From the NCBI GenBank assembly GCA_039720395.1, contig CM077832.1, positions 930,001-994,000 of the forward strand: a DNA stretch of 64,000 nucleotides. The letters run 5' to 3'. The DNA is from Liquidambar formosana (lineage: Eukaryota > Streptophyta > Magnoliopsida > Saxifragales > Altingiaceae). Under the pieces are notes generated by a model. That model was not told the DNA's origin. It saw only the letters and a program-made list of their open reading frames with translations, and made no database searches. The position numbers were made by a program, and so were the translations under genes. Positions within the stretch are counted from its first letter, which is position 1. The number at the start of each line of letters is the position of its first letter. Shown one piece after another: positions 23,711 through 35,662 of this stretch.

Positions 23711-24131
23711 AGGAGGGCTATTGCAACCCCTCAACTTTATTTATAAATCTTATTTCATTTTATTTTTTAAAATTTTATGAAAAATATAAAAATGTTTTAC
23801 AAAAATTGGTTGCGCTATATCAACTAGAAAATATTATTTTGAACAATTTTATAAAGGAATTTTTTTTCAAAATCTATCGTTTAAAAGCACTTTTTGACCA
23901 TTTACAGTTTTTATTTCAAATTTATAAAAACGAAATTATAAATGGCTAAAAAGTAAATTTAAACGACAGATTTTAGAAAGAATTAATTTTACAAAGTTGT
24001 TCAAAATGATATTTAATAGGAGATTATACTATTAGTTTTTATAAAAACTTTATATATTTTTTATAAAATCCTAAAAATAAAAAATAAATGGGATCTACAA
24101 ATAAAGTTTAGGGGCTGCAATAGCTCCCCTC
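23711..24131. mobile_element. MULE-like MITE, 421 bp, with long terminal and internal inverted repeats
   Basis: Left GGGCTATTGCAACCCCTCAA and the reverse complement of the right end (GAGCTATTGCAGCCCCTAAA) form about 40-bp inverted termini that continue as ACTTTATTT(A/G)TA. Inner arms are also inversely repeated around a centre near 23930, with TTTAAACGA and ATAAATGGCTAAAAAGT-type blocks. Flanks TTCAGAAAAG (23701-23710) and TTCATAAAAA (from 24132) look like a degenerate 10-bp target duplication. Related to the elements at 35663 and 36599. Confidence 0.7.
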
Positions 24132-25363
24132 TTCATAAAAAGGCATTTCCAGCCATAGGAAATCATGTGGAACGGTAAAATCCAAAGGCCCATCAGTCTA
24201 GCAGCTGGGCAACATTAAAAGGGTCCAACACTAATCATGTAGGCCTATAAAGTAGTGCTGCACGGACAGAGGGCGCGTGACCCTTGTACCCGAGGAACCA
24301 GTCCACAGAAATTTTGAAGTGGTTGAGGTCGACCAATTTTGCACTTTAACTATACCGTGCAGTGGTCGTTAAATGAGTGACACCTTATGAGAGGGGAAGA
24401 TAAAAACAGTTGGGATTTCTTTCATCAGTAACTCATGGCATTGTGCAGCTCATGGCGTTGCATAGTTCACGCTGACAAATTCCTCTCTGCTTTCTCTTTG
24501 CAACGTATCGCTCATCTAACCACTGTACAATGCAGTTAAAATGCAAAATTGCACCAAATCCAAATCCAGTTCGATGATGCGATTTTGTGCACAACCTACA
24601 AAGTCTATCCAAGTGCTCATAAGCAGAAATTTCATTCAACTTTGATCCTTTCTGAATTTTATTTAATTTTTTTTATATGGTAAGATATACAATATTCAAT
24701 AAGGTTTAGTTGCATAAAGACATACCTCTATGGGATTCAAACCCTGACCTGGGTACTATTCCCACATACTTTATCATCCCACCTATAAGAGGCATGAAGA
24801 CACTCGCCTCTATAGGATTCAAACCCTTAGCCTAGCTAGGTACTATGCCCATTTGCTTTATCATATGCATCCGACCCAAATGACGTCTTCCTTGTGTAGA
24901 TTTCTAGGCAAAACATTGTTCCATTTTCTTGTTCTAGTCTGTTCTTTTTGTTTTGGTTTTTCCCTGTTCTGTTCTGTCTTTATTTGAATATGGGCAAGAA
25001 ACAAAATATAAATTAATTAGGCTAGTTGAATGAAAATTTTCCTTTTTTGGGGGTGGGAGCCTCGAGAGGCAGAATCAGAGGCATGAAAACAGTGCAAAAA
25101 TATGTGGAAATAGAAGAGGAAAAAACATGCTAAACTATATTAAATTTTCTGATGATACAAATGGAGGACCATACAATAGTAGTACCGTATGAATCTTGTG
25201 ACACTAGTGTGACACAAGGAGATGAGAGAGATGCGAAACTGTACAAAAATTAAAACGCAAATTTGGCCACCCTCCACACTAAAGTATTCTTGTAACAAAA
25301 AGTGGGAAAAAAGTTATCTCTATTTCTCTCTGTATATTGGGGGAAGACCACAGAGTCGCCCTT
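24132..25363. other. Intergenic, 3' flank of the GDPD gene
   Basis: Holds a partly duplicated patch at 24721-24860 (two copies of CCTCTAT(G/A)GGATTCAAACCC) of the kind seen in old transposon debris. A - strand frame at 24433-24639 contains spaced Cys/His residues (CRLCTKSHH, HFNCIVQW) faintly like a RING-H2 fragment, but it is too short and incomplete to call. No gene supported. Confidence 0.4.
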
Positions 25364-28300
25364 TTAAATGTCTATCAATTGGGGTATGAGCTTGAGTAAA
25401 AATGACAGCTCCAGCTGTGAGAATTGTGGCTTTGTTCTCACTTCCATCTCTCCTGCCCTTTCTGATGAAATATCTTCTTCAACACCACCCTCCTTAGATG
25501 GCTTGATTAACTGAGAAACTGCCTCTGTGATCTCTTGAACCAAATCCACTATCACTCCATCTACACCCATTAGATGTTGCACATAAACCGCTTCTGACAC
25601 ATTACTGAAAAAACACAACTTCTAATTATTATTCTCCAAATTTTCCTTTCAATTTATGTAATAAATAGAAAAGAAATCTCTGTTTTTTAAATGGGTCTAG
25701 TTGTGTCAGAGAGACCCAAATACCATTGGCAGGTATACCTAATTAATTATTAATCAAGTTATGTTTAACTAAAAAAAGAGGTGGAATTTAGAAGCTTACT
25801 TTAATTTGCCATATGTTAGGAGGGAAAGCTTAGCCTCCTTGATTTTGGTCACAGCCCCAGGATTTCTGAAGATTGCTTTGACTTCTGATACAATCCCTTG
25901 CAAGCCGCTCCCCAAGCACAGTTTCATGGCTTCCTCCAAGGAATTTCTTCTCACATCATAATAAATCTCGGTACCACCATTCGTCAAGAAGAATACCTGG
26001 GGTTCCATTCAATAAAGAGATTAATAAACTCACTTTATTTCCTGATTTCCTATTTGGTTACAAAGAAAACTATTGGAAAAGGAAAATAAATCAAGATAAG
26101 GGAAAGAGTGCCTACAGGGTAGGTGGTCTGCAATTTTCTGACAAGTTGTGCTGCATCGGGATGGAAGCTTGAGAAGATGATGGGTCTATCTTTAGCATAC
26201 TCGAATACTACCTGGCCCACATAATTCACAAAATTAAGAACAACTCCTTCATATGCAAAAACATAAAAATGATTCCAAAAATTGTGCCATGATAGTGACC
26301 CATATAAAGAGTAGAGATGAAAATTAAGACAAAAGGCTGAAACAGGAGACATGATATACCTGCAAGATGACTTGAAGGACGTGGATGAGATAATCTTGTT
26401 GATAGACAATGTGATCATCGAACTTAATCTCTATATTAAAACCCAAGGAAGGCTCCACCTTCTGGAATGCTTCTTGTAAAGTACAGAGTGAGTCATCGGT
26501 TTCAACACCCCAGCTCACTATTTTCCCATCCTTGGTTTTTCTCATCAAAGATTTTCCAACTTTTCCAGCCTCCCTTTGGTGGCCATAGCAAAGGAATTCA
26601 GATAGACGTAACTCTGTGACTCTCTTCTCAAAAATTGCTCCCTGAATAATATTTCAATTCCGAACAAAATTTACCATCAGAGAACTAATCCAAATGATAC
26701 ACATAAATATAGAGAGAGAGAGAGAGATAAGAGAGTCTTACATTTTCTTGAGAGAGGATGAAGTCGTCGTGGAAAATGACAGGGCAGTCATCTTTTGTGA
26801 CCTACAAAAATCACATTCCATTTTTTTTACTTTCCCGTCTAATTCTCTTTTTTTTTTTTTTTCCTCTTCTCCAAACTTTCTTTTTCAATGTAAATTATAA
26901 TACGTAAACACCCCCAGAATGAAAAAGACAAATAAACACATCAGTATCCTAAAATTATTCCAAAATTTTAAATTAGAAAAAAAAAATTAAAATTTACACG
27001 AATCTCTCTCACCTACTAGTCAACATTTCACAAAACTCGTTAAAACTCACCGCCAATACAACTCCAATGAGCTGGCTCGGCACAGGAGTACAAAGAAGGA
27101 CGAAGAAATAACTCCCTATAAGTCTTGCGTTTGAAACCCCACTAATAGACTATTTTTAAGGTTTGAGTGGCCTCACAATAAGATGGAAGGCGGCATGATT
27201 GTGTAGGACCCAAAAGACTGGGGATACACATATTTTGCCACATCTATCGGTTTGGGATTGAAAATTTTAATGTGAATAAAAGATGTGGAGCACTAATTTA
27301 ATGTCTAAATTAGACCTTTAAAATTGGTTTTAAAATTAAATTTAGAGAATATAAACCATAAATTTTAGGGTTAAATACACTTTAACCCCTTAAAATTTGA
27401 ATTATTTTTAACAAACTCCCTTATAGTACATAAATTATATTTTGCCCCTTCAAACATGATATGGGACAATCCATTTAACTAACACATTATTAACAGAAAG
27501 GGATAAAGTGACATTCTTTGTACAATGTATGTAATTATTTGTCTAATTTTGATTTTGAACTATAGAAGGATTTGCTAAAATAGACTTAAACTTGGTGCAA
27601 AATGTATTTTACCCCCTTAAAGAATTTTAACATAAAACTAATAAAAATAAGCATTAAAATTGATAGAGAGAACAAAGCATCACAGACTGTGATTAATTGT
27701 TCAATAATTCATTAAATTATTTCAGTTCTTATCAGAAATTATGGACTTTTTAGGGATTTTCCAAAAATAAAATAAAATAAGAAAAAATCCTGCTGCAGGC
27801 GTGGCGGTGGAATTGGGTGGAAGAAAACGATAGGTTTCCCAAAGGATAAAGCGGGTACGCTAAATTGCAACGATCCTCCAAACGGAAAAGGCAAGAAGGG
27901 TCGTGGATCGTACACGCATTGCCAGGGGAGCAATATCCCACCGGCGCATACGGACAAAAAATTAAATGCTTTCGTACGCGGCGATAGCGCAACGCATCGG
28001 AAATCGGTAAAATCTCTCCACCGTAAAACTCTCGGTGACGCAACAAACAATTAAACAACTGACAGAGCAAGAACGCAGAGATTAAGATAAAACAAACAAG
28101 AAATACATGGCCGAAGAAATCTCACCTGAACGTCAAACTCGATGAAATCGACGGGGAACTTTCCGGCATAATTGAACGACAGGATCGAGTTCTCTTTAAT
28201 CGCCTTCATTCTCCGGTCCGACGACTGTAAGATATTCATGCCGCTCCCTCTGTGACCGATGACGAGAAATTTCGGTATTCTAAAAGATGCTTTACCGACA

Positions 28301-28511
28301 TCAACAACTGCTAAACATACGCATACATATAAATCAACGGCTATAATAAAAGTCGAATATCAGACGGCGGAAAGTTGTTGTTGATGATGATGATGATGAT
28401 GAGAGAAGTCTTACCTTTTGAGAAGCGGGTGGAGTAGTGTGCCAGCGAGGAATTTTCCGGCAACTGGTCGAGATTTGGGACGTCGGAGACGTGAACGGCC
28501 TTGAGAGCCAT
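25364..28511 (-). CDS. Glycerophosphodiester phosphodiesterase, 385 aa (GDPD1/2/3 type)
   Basis: Seven exons: 28415-28511, 28126-28310, 26742-26801, 26360-26641, 26116-26211, 25800-25996 and 25364-25604; all junctions keep frame. The product hydrolyses glycerophosphodiesters to glycerol-3-phosphate and an alcohol. Visible motifs are GHRGSG with the catalytic His of the TIM-barrel GDPD fold, FIEFDVQVTKDDCPVIFHDD with metal-binding Glu/Asp and the second catalytic His, GFNIEIKFDD, FSSFHPDAA, FFLTNGG and LMGVDGVIVD near the end. Order and length match Arabidopsis GDPD1-3 (about 390 aa), where GDPD1 is plastidial and phosphate-starvation responsive. The N-terminus MALKAVHVSDVPNLDQLPEN fits that clade. 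Plastid targeting here is by analogy. Intron 2 (26802-28125) holds a MITE. The leader is CT-rich. A TGA-rich microsatellite lies in intron 1 near 28382-28402. Confidence 0.95.
27367..27618. mobile_element. MITE of the 'TACACTTTGCCCC' family, in GDPD intron 2
   Basis: The left end GGGTTAAATACACTTTAACC and the reverse complement of the right end (AAGGGGGTAAAATACATTTT) are inverted termini. Homology continues inward as ACAAACTCC.TTATAGT versus GCAAATCCTTCTATAGT. About 250 bp, non-coding. It is clearly related to the element at 31506-31752 over its full length, so both are copies of one family. Confidence 0.75.
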
Positions 28512-29956
28512 TGCAGCAGACAGAGATGCAGAGAGAAAGAAAGATAAAGGAGGAGAAGTCTTCTACGAAGGAGAGGACACGGACGTAATTAAGAGAATTG
28601 TCGAAGGAAAAGGGGAATGGGAGGGTATTTAAGGAGGAGTTGGGAGGGTCGGGACGAACCAAACAAGACGGGATCTCCGCGTCGAATATTCCTACAGGCT
28701 CTGTCTGGGTTATATGCTTTTGGATATTCTTCTCCTTCTTTCACGAGCTTTCCCTTTATTCCGTAAACTTTAACGACGTTACACGGTTTGGATTTACACC
28801 GTTTTCTTCTTTTTAACGGCTTCTAAGTTTGAGAAATAATACTACGAGGGCTCCCTCATGGTTATTGACAAGCTTTCTCTTTATTTTAGCAGCCCGAAAC
28901 GTGCATCACGGCATCGGATATAATAAGATCCTTCATGGGTCCTCTGCATGGAAAATTTCAAAGAAAATGCTGCTATATTTGATCACATGTATGGATAGAT
29001 TTAGACTTAGTATTTTTTTTCTCGTACAAAAGTGTTCGATTATAATTTTTTTTTAGATTAGGTTTCATTAGTTCAAGTTGAAAACCTAAACATAATTTCG
29101 ATTAAATTTTTGCTTCCAAAAGTGGTTCTAATTTGATAAATAAGATAAAATGAGGCGTATTTGAACCACTTAGAATGGTCTAACAACTGTGGCTACCGTT
29201 GTGGAGGTCTAAAAATTTCTAATACTAAATGAAAAAAAGACCAAAATACGTTTATAAGATAATTTCCTTATCTTTCAATATCAATTGTTTAAGATTGAAA
29301 TAGATGGTCAAAATCAGCTTAGCACCGTGTTGAATTTAAAAAAACACAACTCTAAATCGGAGTCCATAGTAGATGCTGTCCTTGTTTGAAATTGAATCCT
29401 TCTACCATTGAGGAAGATAGCTCTACCCTTTCTCGAATTGAATAAGGGAATATGCCAACGAATATCTTTCACAACTTATGGGGCTTTGTGTAATTGCCTC
29501 GGAAGTTGGTACCCAAGAATCTTCCTCGTCTTTTCTGTTTTGTTTTTTAAACATTTTTTTTATATTAAAAAAGTGAATTATATTGACCATTTGCCATCTC
29601 TTTGAATATTTAAAACTCCATAATTACAATATTGTCTCTCTGCTACTCCATTATTTATAGGTATTCAATAGAGAAAATGAAGAATCTTATGAGAAAAACA
29701 AAATGCAAAAATTGCCCAACTAATTAACGGCTCTCACCCAATCAATGCCATTGTCTCTCTCTCTCAAGCTCATCTCTCTCTGCGATAATCCTTTATCGCT
29801 CATCACCACCATCTCTCTACGACTCAGTCTTGGTCTCTCCGTGCTCATCCTCTTCTCATTATCGATACTAACTTCTAGAATCACCACCAAGAAAGTTTCT
29901 CGGAAAAAAAAAAAATGAGAAGAAGAAGATTAAAGACATTAAGACATGGTGATACA

Positions 29957-29996
<40 letters not shown>

Positions 29997-31505
29997 TGCA
30001 TGTGCAAGAGTCTCATCGTATAGAGTCACATCAACTGTATATAACACGATGCATCCAATATGATACTGTGCATAGTACTAAATCCAAAATCAAGTAAGAG
30101 AGAGTACTTTTGAGATTAACCCGAAGGTGCACTTAGGGCTCGATTGAGAAGAAGATGAGTGCTATTGAACGACTGATGCGATTGATGCTTCACAGAAGAA
30201 CTGAGGTGAGGTGGTTCAGGAACAGTAATGGACGTGCAAGCACCTGAATTGGATCGTGCCTTTTTGCTCCTGCACAAGTAGATGTCATCCTTATATCAGA
30301 AGGCGGCGACTTTTATGATATTTACAAAGATGAGAAAAATACTAGCACATTCCATATGCACGTCAATTCATGTGTGGAACCCACAATTGACATCAAAAAT
30401 AAAATCCACGGTGGAGAAAATGGCTGTGACCAAAAAGGTAACAGAGCAGGCGGCTTTAGATTTATTCGATTATTTGGCGTGAGCCATATAGTGTGGGTGC
30501 GCCAGCAGGGCCAAAGGATAAGGGGGATTACTGTTGGGGACATGATCGATGTGTAGCCACGGCAGACTTACCTGTCCATATTGGTGTGTTTTTGAAACAA
30601 CCCACACGGATAGGACCATCTGAACCGAGAAATTTAAATATTTTGGTCTTTTGGGTCAACATTCCACGTGCTCAACAGTTGGTACCACCCACACTTTTTT
30701 CTATTTTTTATGTGTATCATGTTCTAGAGGTGGATAACAAATAGGAGGATGCACAAGAAAAAAGCATCATATCCAGAGTGTATATATATATATATATATA
30801 TAGAGTAATGACTCGGTGTTCCATGATGTGTATATGTTAATTAAGATTATTTGTGTGAATTATGCACTCATGCGTGACAAACGTAAATGACTATGATTAT
30901 TCTATAAGAGGTTTCCACATTACATGATATATCTGCTAATCTTGATGGGTTTTAGGTCTTCTCGCCAAACAAGAGGTCTTGAATTCAATTCTCATCACTC
31001 CCGTCAAAGTCACTCCAATAGACTTTAACCTATAATTATCTAATACATGCGGGATTAAGGAACTGTATATGTTTAAGGGAATTAGTCAAGTGCAACATCT
31101 GGAACCTCCTAATATCAAAAATAAAAAATAAAAAAAATTGTGAGTTTTGCATTTTTGCAGGTATGTTTAACATCTATCACCATTGTCTATGACGATAACG
31201 TGCTTACATGTGACTGACTATCACACGGGATGACAAAGGCCGAGGGTGATGAATGACTGAATGATGTCCCGCAGGTGAGCAGAACTCTCTCTCTCTCTCT
31301 CGCTGATACTCCTACGTCCTAATTAAATTCCTAATAATTAATAATTATATACATGATGTTCTTCAGGCTTGCAGGGCTGGCTTTCGGCTGGGCCAGTTGG
31401 GCCTATGTCAAAGTAGTAAAAGATTTATATCCAGACAAAGCCGGGTGGGATATTAATATTTTACGAGTATCATATACTCCGTATCAAGTATAAGTTTTTT
31501 TTTTT
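28512..31505. other. Intergenic, upstream of the GDPD gene
   Basis: No gene supported. 28512-28660 is probably the GDPD leader/core promoter. (CT)n-rich DNA lies at 29755-29830, with (TA)n runs at about 29966-29992 and 30778-30802. 29275-29335 is a relic of the foldback family seen at 18816. Reading frames at 30282-30744 show no known domain. Confidence 0.45.
29275..29335. mobile_element. Relic arm of the 18816 foldback MITE family
   Basis: TTTCAATATCAATTGTTTAA and the following AGATGGTCAAAATCAGCTTAGCACCGTGTTGAAT track the reverse complement of the left arm at 18816-18896 with scattered substitutions. Only one arm is recognisable. Confidence 0.5.
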
Positions 31506-31752
31506 GGGTAGAATACACTTTGCCCCTTTAAGTTTGAGTCATTTTCAGCGAACCTCTTATAGTTCATAAATTATACTTTATCCCCTTGCACATGACATGT
31601 GGCAATCTATTTAACATGACATGTCATCATTGAAAGAGGGCAAAATGACATCTTTTGCAAAATGTGTGTAGTCATTTGTCTTTTTTTGAATTATAGGAGG
31701 ATTTGTTGAAATCGGCTTAAACTTAAAGGGGGCAAAGTGTAATTTATCCCCT
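31506..31752. mobile_element. MITE of the 'TACACTTTGCCCC' family, second copy
   Basis: Left GGGTAGAATACACTTTGCCC and the reverse complement of the right end (GGGGATAAATTACACTTTGC) are inverted termini. Inside, both ends continue with AAGTTTGAGTC/AAGTTTAAGCC. Overall order matches 27367-27618 (TTATAGT(T/A)CATAAATTATA, CATGACAT/CATGATAT, AAAATGACAT). About 247 bp, non-coding. Confidence 0.75.
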
Positions 31753-31898
31753 TTTTTTTCCCGTTTTTATTTTATTTTATTATAACACCAGCTTGTGACC
31801 TAAGCTCATAGATTAGGTCCTCCAACCTCAAAGAAAATTATGCTTCATAAAATGTTTTTACAACATTTCAAGACATGACAATTGTGCCAAGAAAACTA

Positions 31899-32035
31899 GG
31901 CACCGTTCAGGTTAACAAATTAGAAATACTCTTTATTTTATTTTATTTTAGTTTTTGCTTTCTAAATCAAAATTGTAGTACTTTTAGCACATGAAAATAA
32001 TAAAAATATTTGTAAAATGCTAACCAAACAGTACC
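31899..32035. mobile_element. Short Tourist-like MITE, 137 bp
   Basis: The left end GGCACCGTTCAGGTTAACA and the reverse complement of the right end, GGTACTGTTTGGTTAGCA, form imperfect inverted termini of the GGCAC(C/T)GTTTGG type typical of PIF/Harbinger MITEs. Flanks are CTA (left) and TAA (right), a possible decayed three-base duplication. Confidence 0.6.
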
Positions 32036-32659
32036 TAACTATTCGTAATATGAAATTGTTCTAATTTTGTCATTAAGTAAAGATTTTCATAACCCAAGTG
32101 GCCTACCAGATAAGGTGACAGGACAGCACAAATCAAGAAGGTGATTTGAGTGTCGGTAGTTCCTTCTAGGGGATTAATTTGACTTTCAAAACTTCCTATT
32201 GACAATCTTATTATTTTTTTGTCATTAGTAAAAAAAATGGCATTCGTTAATAATTTAATAGTAACCCAAAGTCATGTTGCTTGCATTTTCCCCATCCAAG
32301 GCATTTATATCCACGCGCTTTGAATGAGAAGCTTAAACACTACAAATGCACCTAGGTTGCTTATTAGTTACCCATCAGAGTAATATATCAGACACATAAC
32401 TTGCGAGGCTAGTGTAAATGGCAAAAGACCAGTATCATGGCTTTATATATTGAAGGCTCAAAGTTTGAGTCTTCATTTTCTCACTAATCAAATGCATTAA
32501 CTTGCAGATGGATTATGCATCGTGTAGGGATTAGTTTGGAACCAAACTTAGTGCGGGAGTGGGATTGGGATATAATGCTTGTTTGAAGGAAAAAATAAAA
32601 ATGTTAAAAATAACCATATCGGTCATGTTATGCTATTTGATTTGAATGAACTTATAGAT

Positions 32660-33010
32660 GAATTTTGATGTTGCCATTAGAGAATCCTTCTCAGTTCTTG
32701 AGCTGTGGCACAAGGCTTTTCAGGTACCTTTCTCTTTGCTTGGATTGCTAAAGAAGGCACTTTAGACCCTCATACGGTGGAAGCTAAGGCAACTTGTCAC
32801 ACGTTTTGTCGTCCGCTAAAGAGTGCGAGTTTTTTAACATTGTTGTGGAAGGGGATACTTCTCTTGTGCTTGAGTCCATTCATACTAGTGATGCCAGAAT
32901 TTTGTTAACTTATTTTAATATGTTTGTTATTAATTATATTCCTTAAAGGGTTAATTCTATTGCCTATGAACTATCTTATTAGACAACTCATTATAATCGT
33001 TTTAATTCAA
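32660..33010 (+). pseudogene. LINE-type RNase H-like (RVT_3) relic
   Basis: Scattered frames read FDVAIRESFSVL, then FLFAWIAKEGTLDPHTVEAKA, then FNIVVEGDTSLVLESIH and later VNSIAYELSY. This order matches the RNase H-like C-terminal domain of plant non-LTR retrotransposon polyproteins (the 'AxxEAxA ... vEgDs ... vN..Ah.la' signature). Frame changes and stops separate the pieces, so it is dead. No reverse transcriptase, poly-A tail or target duplication was found nearby. Confidence 0.55.
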
Positions 33011-33486
33011 TACCTATTTCTAATTTATCTCGTTTTGTTTTGTTTGTTTAAGGAAGGAAAGATTTGGAATGCCCCTCAACTTTCTTTTTAATTTATTATC
33101 ATTTGTTTATCCCATAAAAAAAAAAAAAAAAAAAGAAAAGAAAAAGGTACATAAAAGTAGCTATTTAGAAGGTAGACCCACTGCAAGGTTCGTTGGGCGA
33201 TCAGAACATTGGTGGGTTCCGCACGCTTGCAAAATCAGGCCCGGCCTAATTCCTCAAACCTATAAAAGTATAAAGTAGGTTGGGTACTGTCTCTAATATG
33301 GGGGCCTAAATTACAGCTATATTGAAAAAGGAAAAAGAAGCGTACAAAGGAAAAGTTGTGGATGGAAAAAGCAGCCATCTTCTTTTCATGCGGAAAATGC
33401 ACTTGATGCTCATTGTTTTCACGTGATGTTTCAAGGATGGCTAGTCCTAGGGGCATGGACCACCGTTGATGTTTTCAGGAAACTTA

Positions 33487-33912
33487 GGCACCGTTTGATT
33501 GCACTTATTTTAAAATATTTTTTATTTTTAAAAGTAAAAAATTATAAAAATAAAAAGCATGGTTTGGTTAGAAGAAATAAAAAAGACTTCTAGAAAGCAA
33601 AAAGCAAAATATTTGATTTTAAGCAAAAACAATGAAAATTTACTTTTAAAAATCATTTTTATCTTTTGGACAAATTTAACCTTAACTCAAAAAATTTACT
33701 ATCAATAAAGGTTATGCTTGTTCTAGGTTTCTATTTGGGTAAAGATAATTCGGTAGAGTTTCCCATTACATTTAAAAGATTATTGGTGAAATCAATTTTA
33801 CTAAACATGCATTTGCTTTTATTACTTCTACTTAAAAGCAAAAAGCAAAAATATAAAAAATGACTTTTACTACTTAAAGAAAGCCTTTTAAAAAGTGCAA
33901 CCAAACAGTGCC
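33487..33912. mobile_element. PIF/Harbinger (Tourist-like) MITE, 426 bp, TTA target duplication
   Basis: The left end GGCACCGTTTGATTGCACTT and the reverse complement of the right end, GGCACTGTTTGGTTGCACTT, differ at only two of 20 positions. TTA directly flanks both ends (33484-33486 and 33913-33915), the signature target of PIF/Harbinger elements. The interior is AT-rich with further inverted AAAGCAAAAA blocks and has no transposase. Confidence 0.8.
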
Positions 33913-35662
33913 TTAGTTTATTTTTCTTTTCTTTTCTTTTTTCTTAATAAAAACGGTTCATTGATCTTTGATTGTTCAGTCGGTGTGAAGTCATTGTTTG
34001 TTGGTATCAATTAAAATCAGATATACTTAATTGATGTCTGTTTGGAAAGAATAAAAAGCCAAATTCAGGATCTTTTGTTTATTAAAACATAAGATTTAAG
34101 AATCATTAGCCCACCGTTTTGGATTCGAAAACTTTATTTGGTTTTATGTGTTAATGATACATATATTATTTTGGGTGGCACCAATCTCTTCGTACAGTGC
34201 ATGAACTAGCTAGAACATATTCCGGCCCCATGTTATGATTGTTATTTGCTGGATTCCCTCCCCACTTATCACTCGGGCGTATACTGTCCTTTCATGCAAA
34301 GGTGTTGGTGATATAATATGTCTTAATTTCTTTTCATTCCAGCTCTGTCCACACATCCAACAAAGGTTCTGGCAATCCAAAGATGACTAAGTGGGAGAGA
34401 AGCCTCTAGTTTTTGACGCTTCATCCTTTTGAAAGCATCATCTTCTCCGGAATTCCAATCAGCTGCAGTGACATATTTCAGTCTTTCTTCTCTGTTGTTT
34501 GAGAGGGTACTGTGTTGTTTTGAAGACAGATGGAGGTGCCCTCAAAAAGCAAAGTGGTGAAACACCAGGATGAGAGTATGAGAGAGGAATAAAGATAAGG
34601 TACAAATGATTCTAGTTTCACGGTACAGGGGGATCTAAAAAGAAAAAGGTACAAAAGGGAACAAGAGAGAGGGAGAAAAATAAAAGACTCTGGAATAACA
34701 TGGAGGCCACTAATGGTTGGTGGACATCACTATTCGTCCCCAAAGTTCAAAACAATGGACTTGTCACTAAAGCAAATTGCACCTTGTGCTGTTCCTCATG
34801 GGTCATGCATCAGGGGTGGGACGCAGCCCCCTATTGCATGGTTTCATTTTTCTTTGGTCCTTTGCAATGGTTTAAGCCACCAGTTGAATGAGTCTTGTAT
34901 CTGGAATAAATAAATGTTTGAAGATTCTGTCCCTTTATCTGTAGGGCAGGGCAGGTGCGCTTGTGAGTTGTAATGTCGATATCACTACCCCATTTAAAAA
35001 GCAGCAAAGGTGCTTGTCAATCCTTTTTTTTTAACATGACGGATGGTGTTCGATCATATTCACTTGCTCTTCCATATGAATGTATAATAATTTACTTGAT
35101 AAAAAAAAAAAAAGAAAAAAAAAAGCCCCACATCAGCTTGTTAGAAGAGTGTGTATTTAAAAGGTGCCACTGCCATTGCATACTCTGAAAGTTAGGATAT
35201 CTCTTTTGAAGCTGCATAGTGGTTATATTAGTGATTAAATAATCAAATTGTTACTCAACGCAACCAGATTGTAGTAAATTTAAAAGCCCCTTCCCATCCT
35301 ACCCTGGGCACAAAAAAATATTTATAATAAAAAAAAAAAAAAAAAAAAAACCCTTTTTGGTCAACAAATTGAGTACCTAAACTTTCGATAAGACTAATCC
35401 CTGTCTTATCCCCCTGAAATACGGGTAAAATCATTACTTATTCTGTGTCAATTAATACCAAGAAGAAACTCGACTTATTATTAATCCCAAGAGAAAATGG
35501 ACTTTTTTTACCATGCCTCCCGAGAGAGGGATGGTGGACTCTTGCTGAAGGATCAGTCTTGTGGATCAATATGCATAAATCCTTATGAAAGCTTTTCTAT
35601 CGGGCCAATGACATCTCTAAGGCCCATATGTTCCTCGGGCCATGATGTGGTGTTCTGTGATT
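33913..35662. other. Intergenic, left of the MULE-type element
   Basis: No gene supported. Two poly-A runs occur at about 35100-35123 and 35331-35350, and a short imperfect hairpin lies at about 34807-34842 (GCATCAGGGG against CCCCCTATTGC). Reading frames are short and unassigned. Confidence 0.4.

Noticed and set aside
24433..24639. Possible RING-H2 finger fragment on the - strand
   Set aside because: Cys/His spacing is incomplete (first pairs degenerate, last CxxC missing) and no flanking exon was seen.
34807..34842. Possible microRNA-like hairpin
   Set aside because: The stem is only about 12 bp with mismatches and does not extend outward; no known plant miRNA sequence was recognised.
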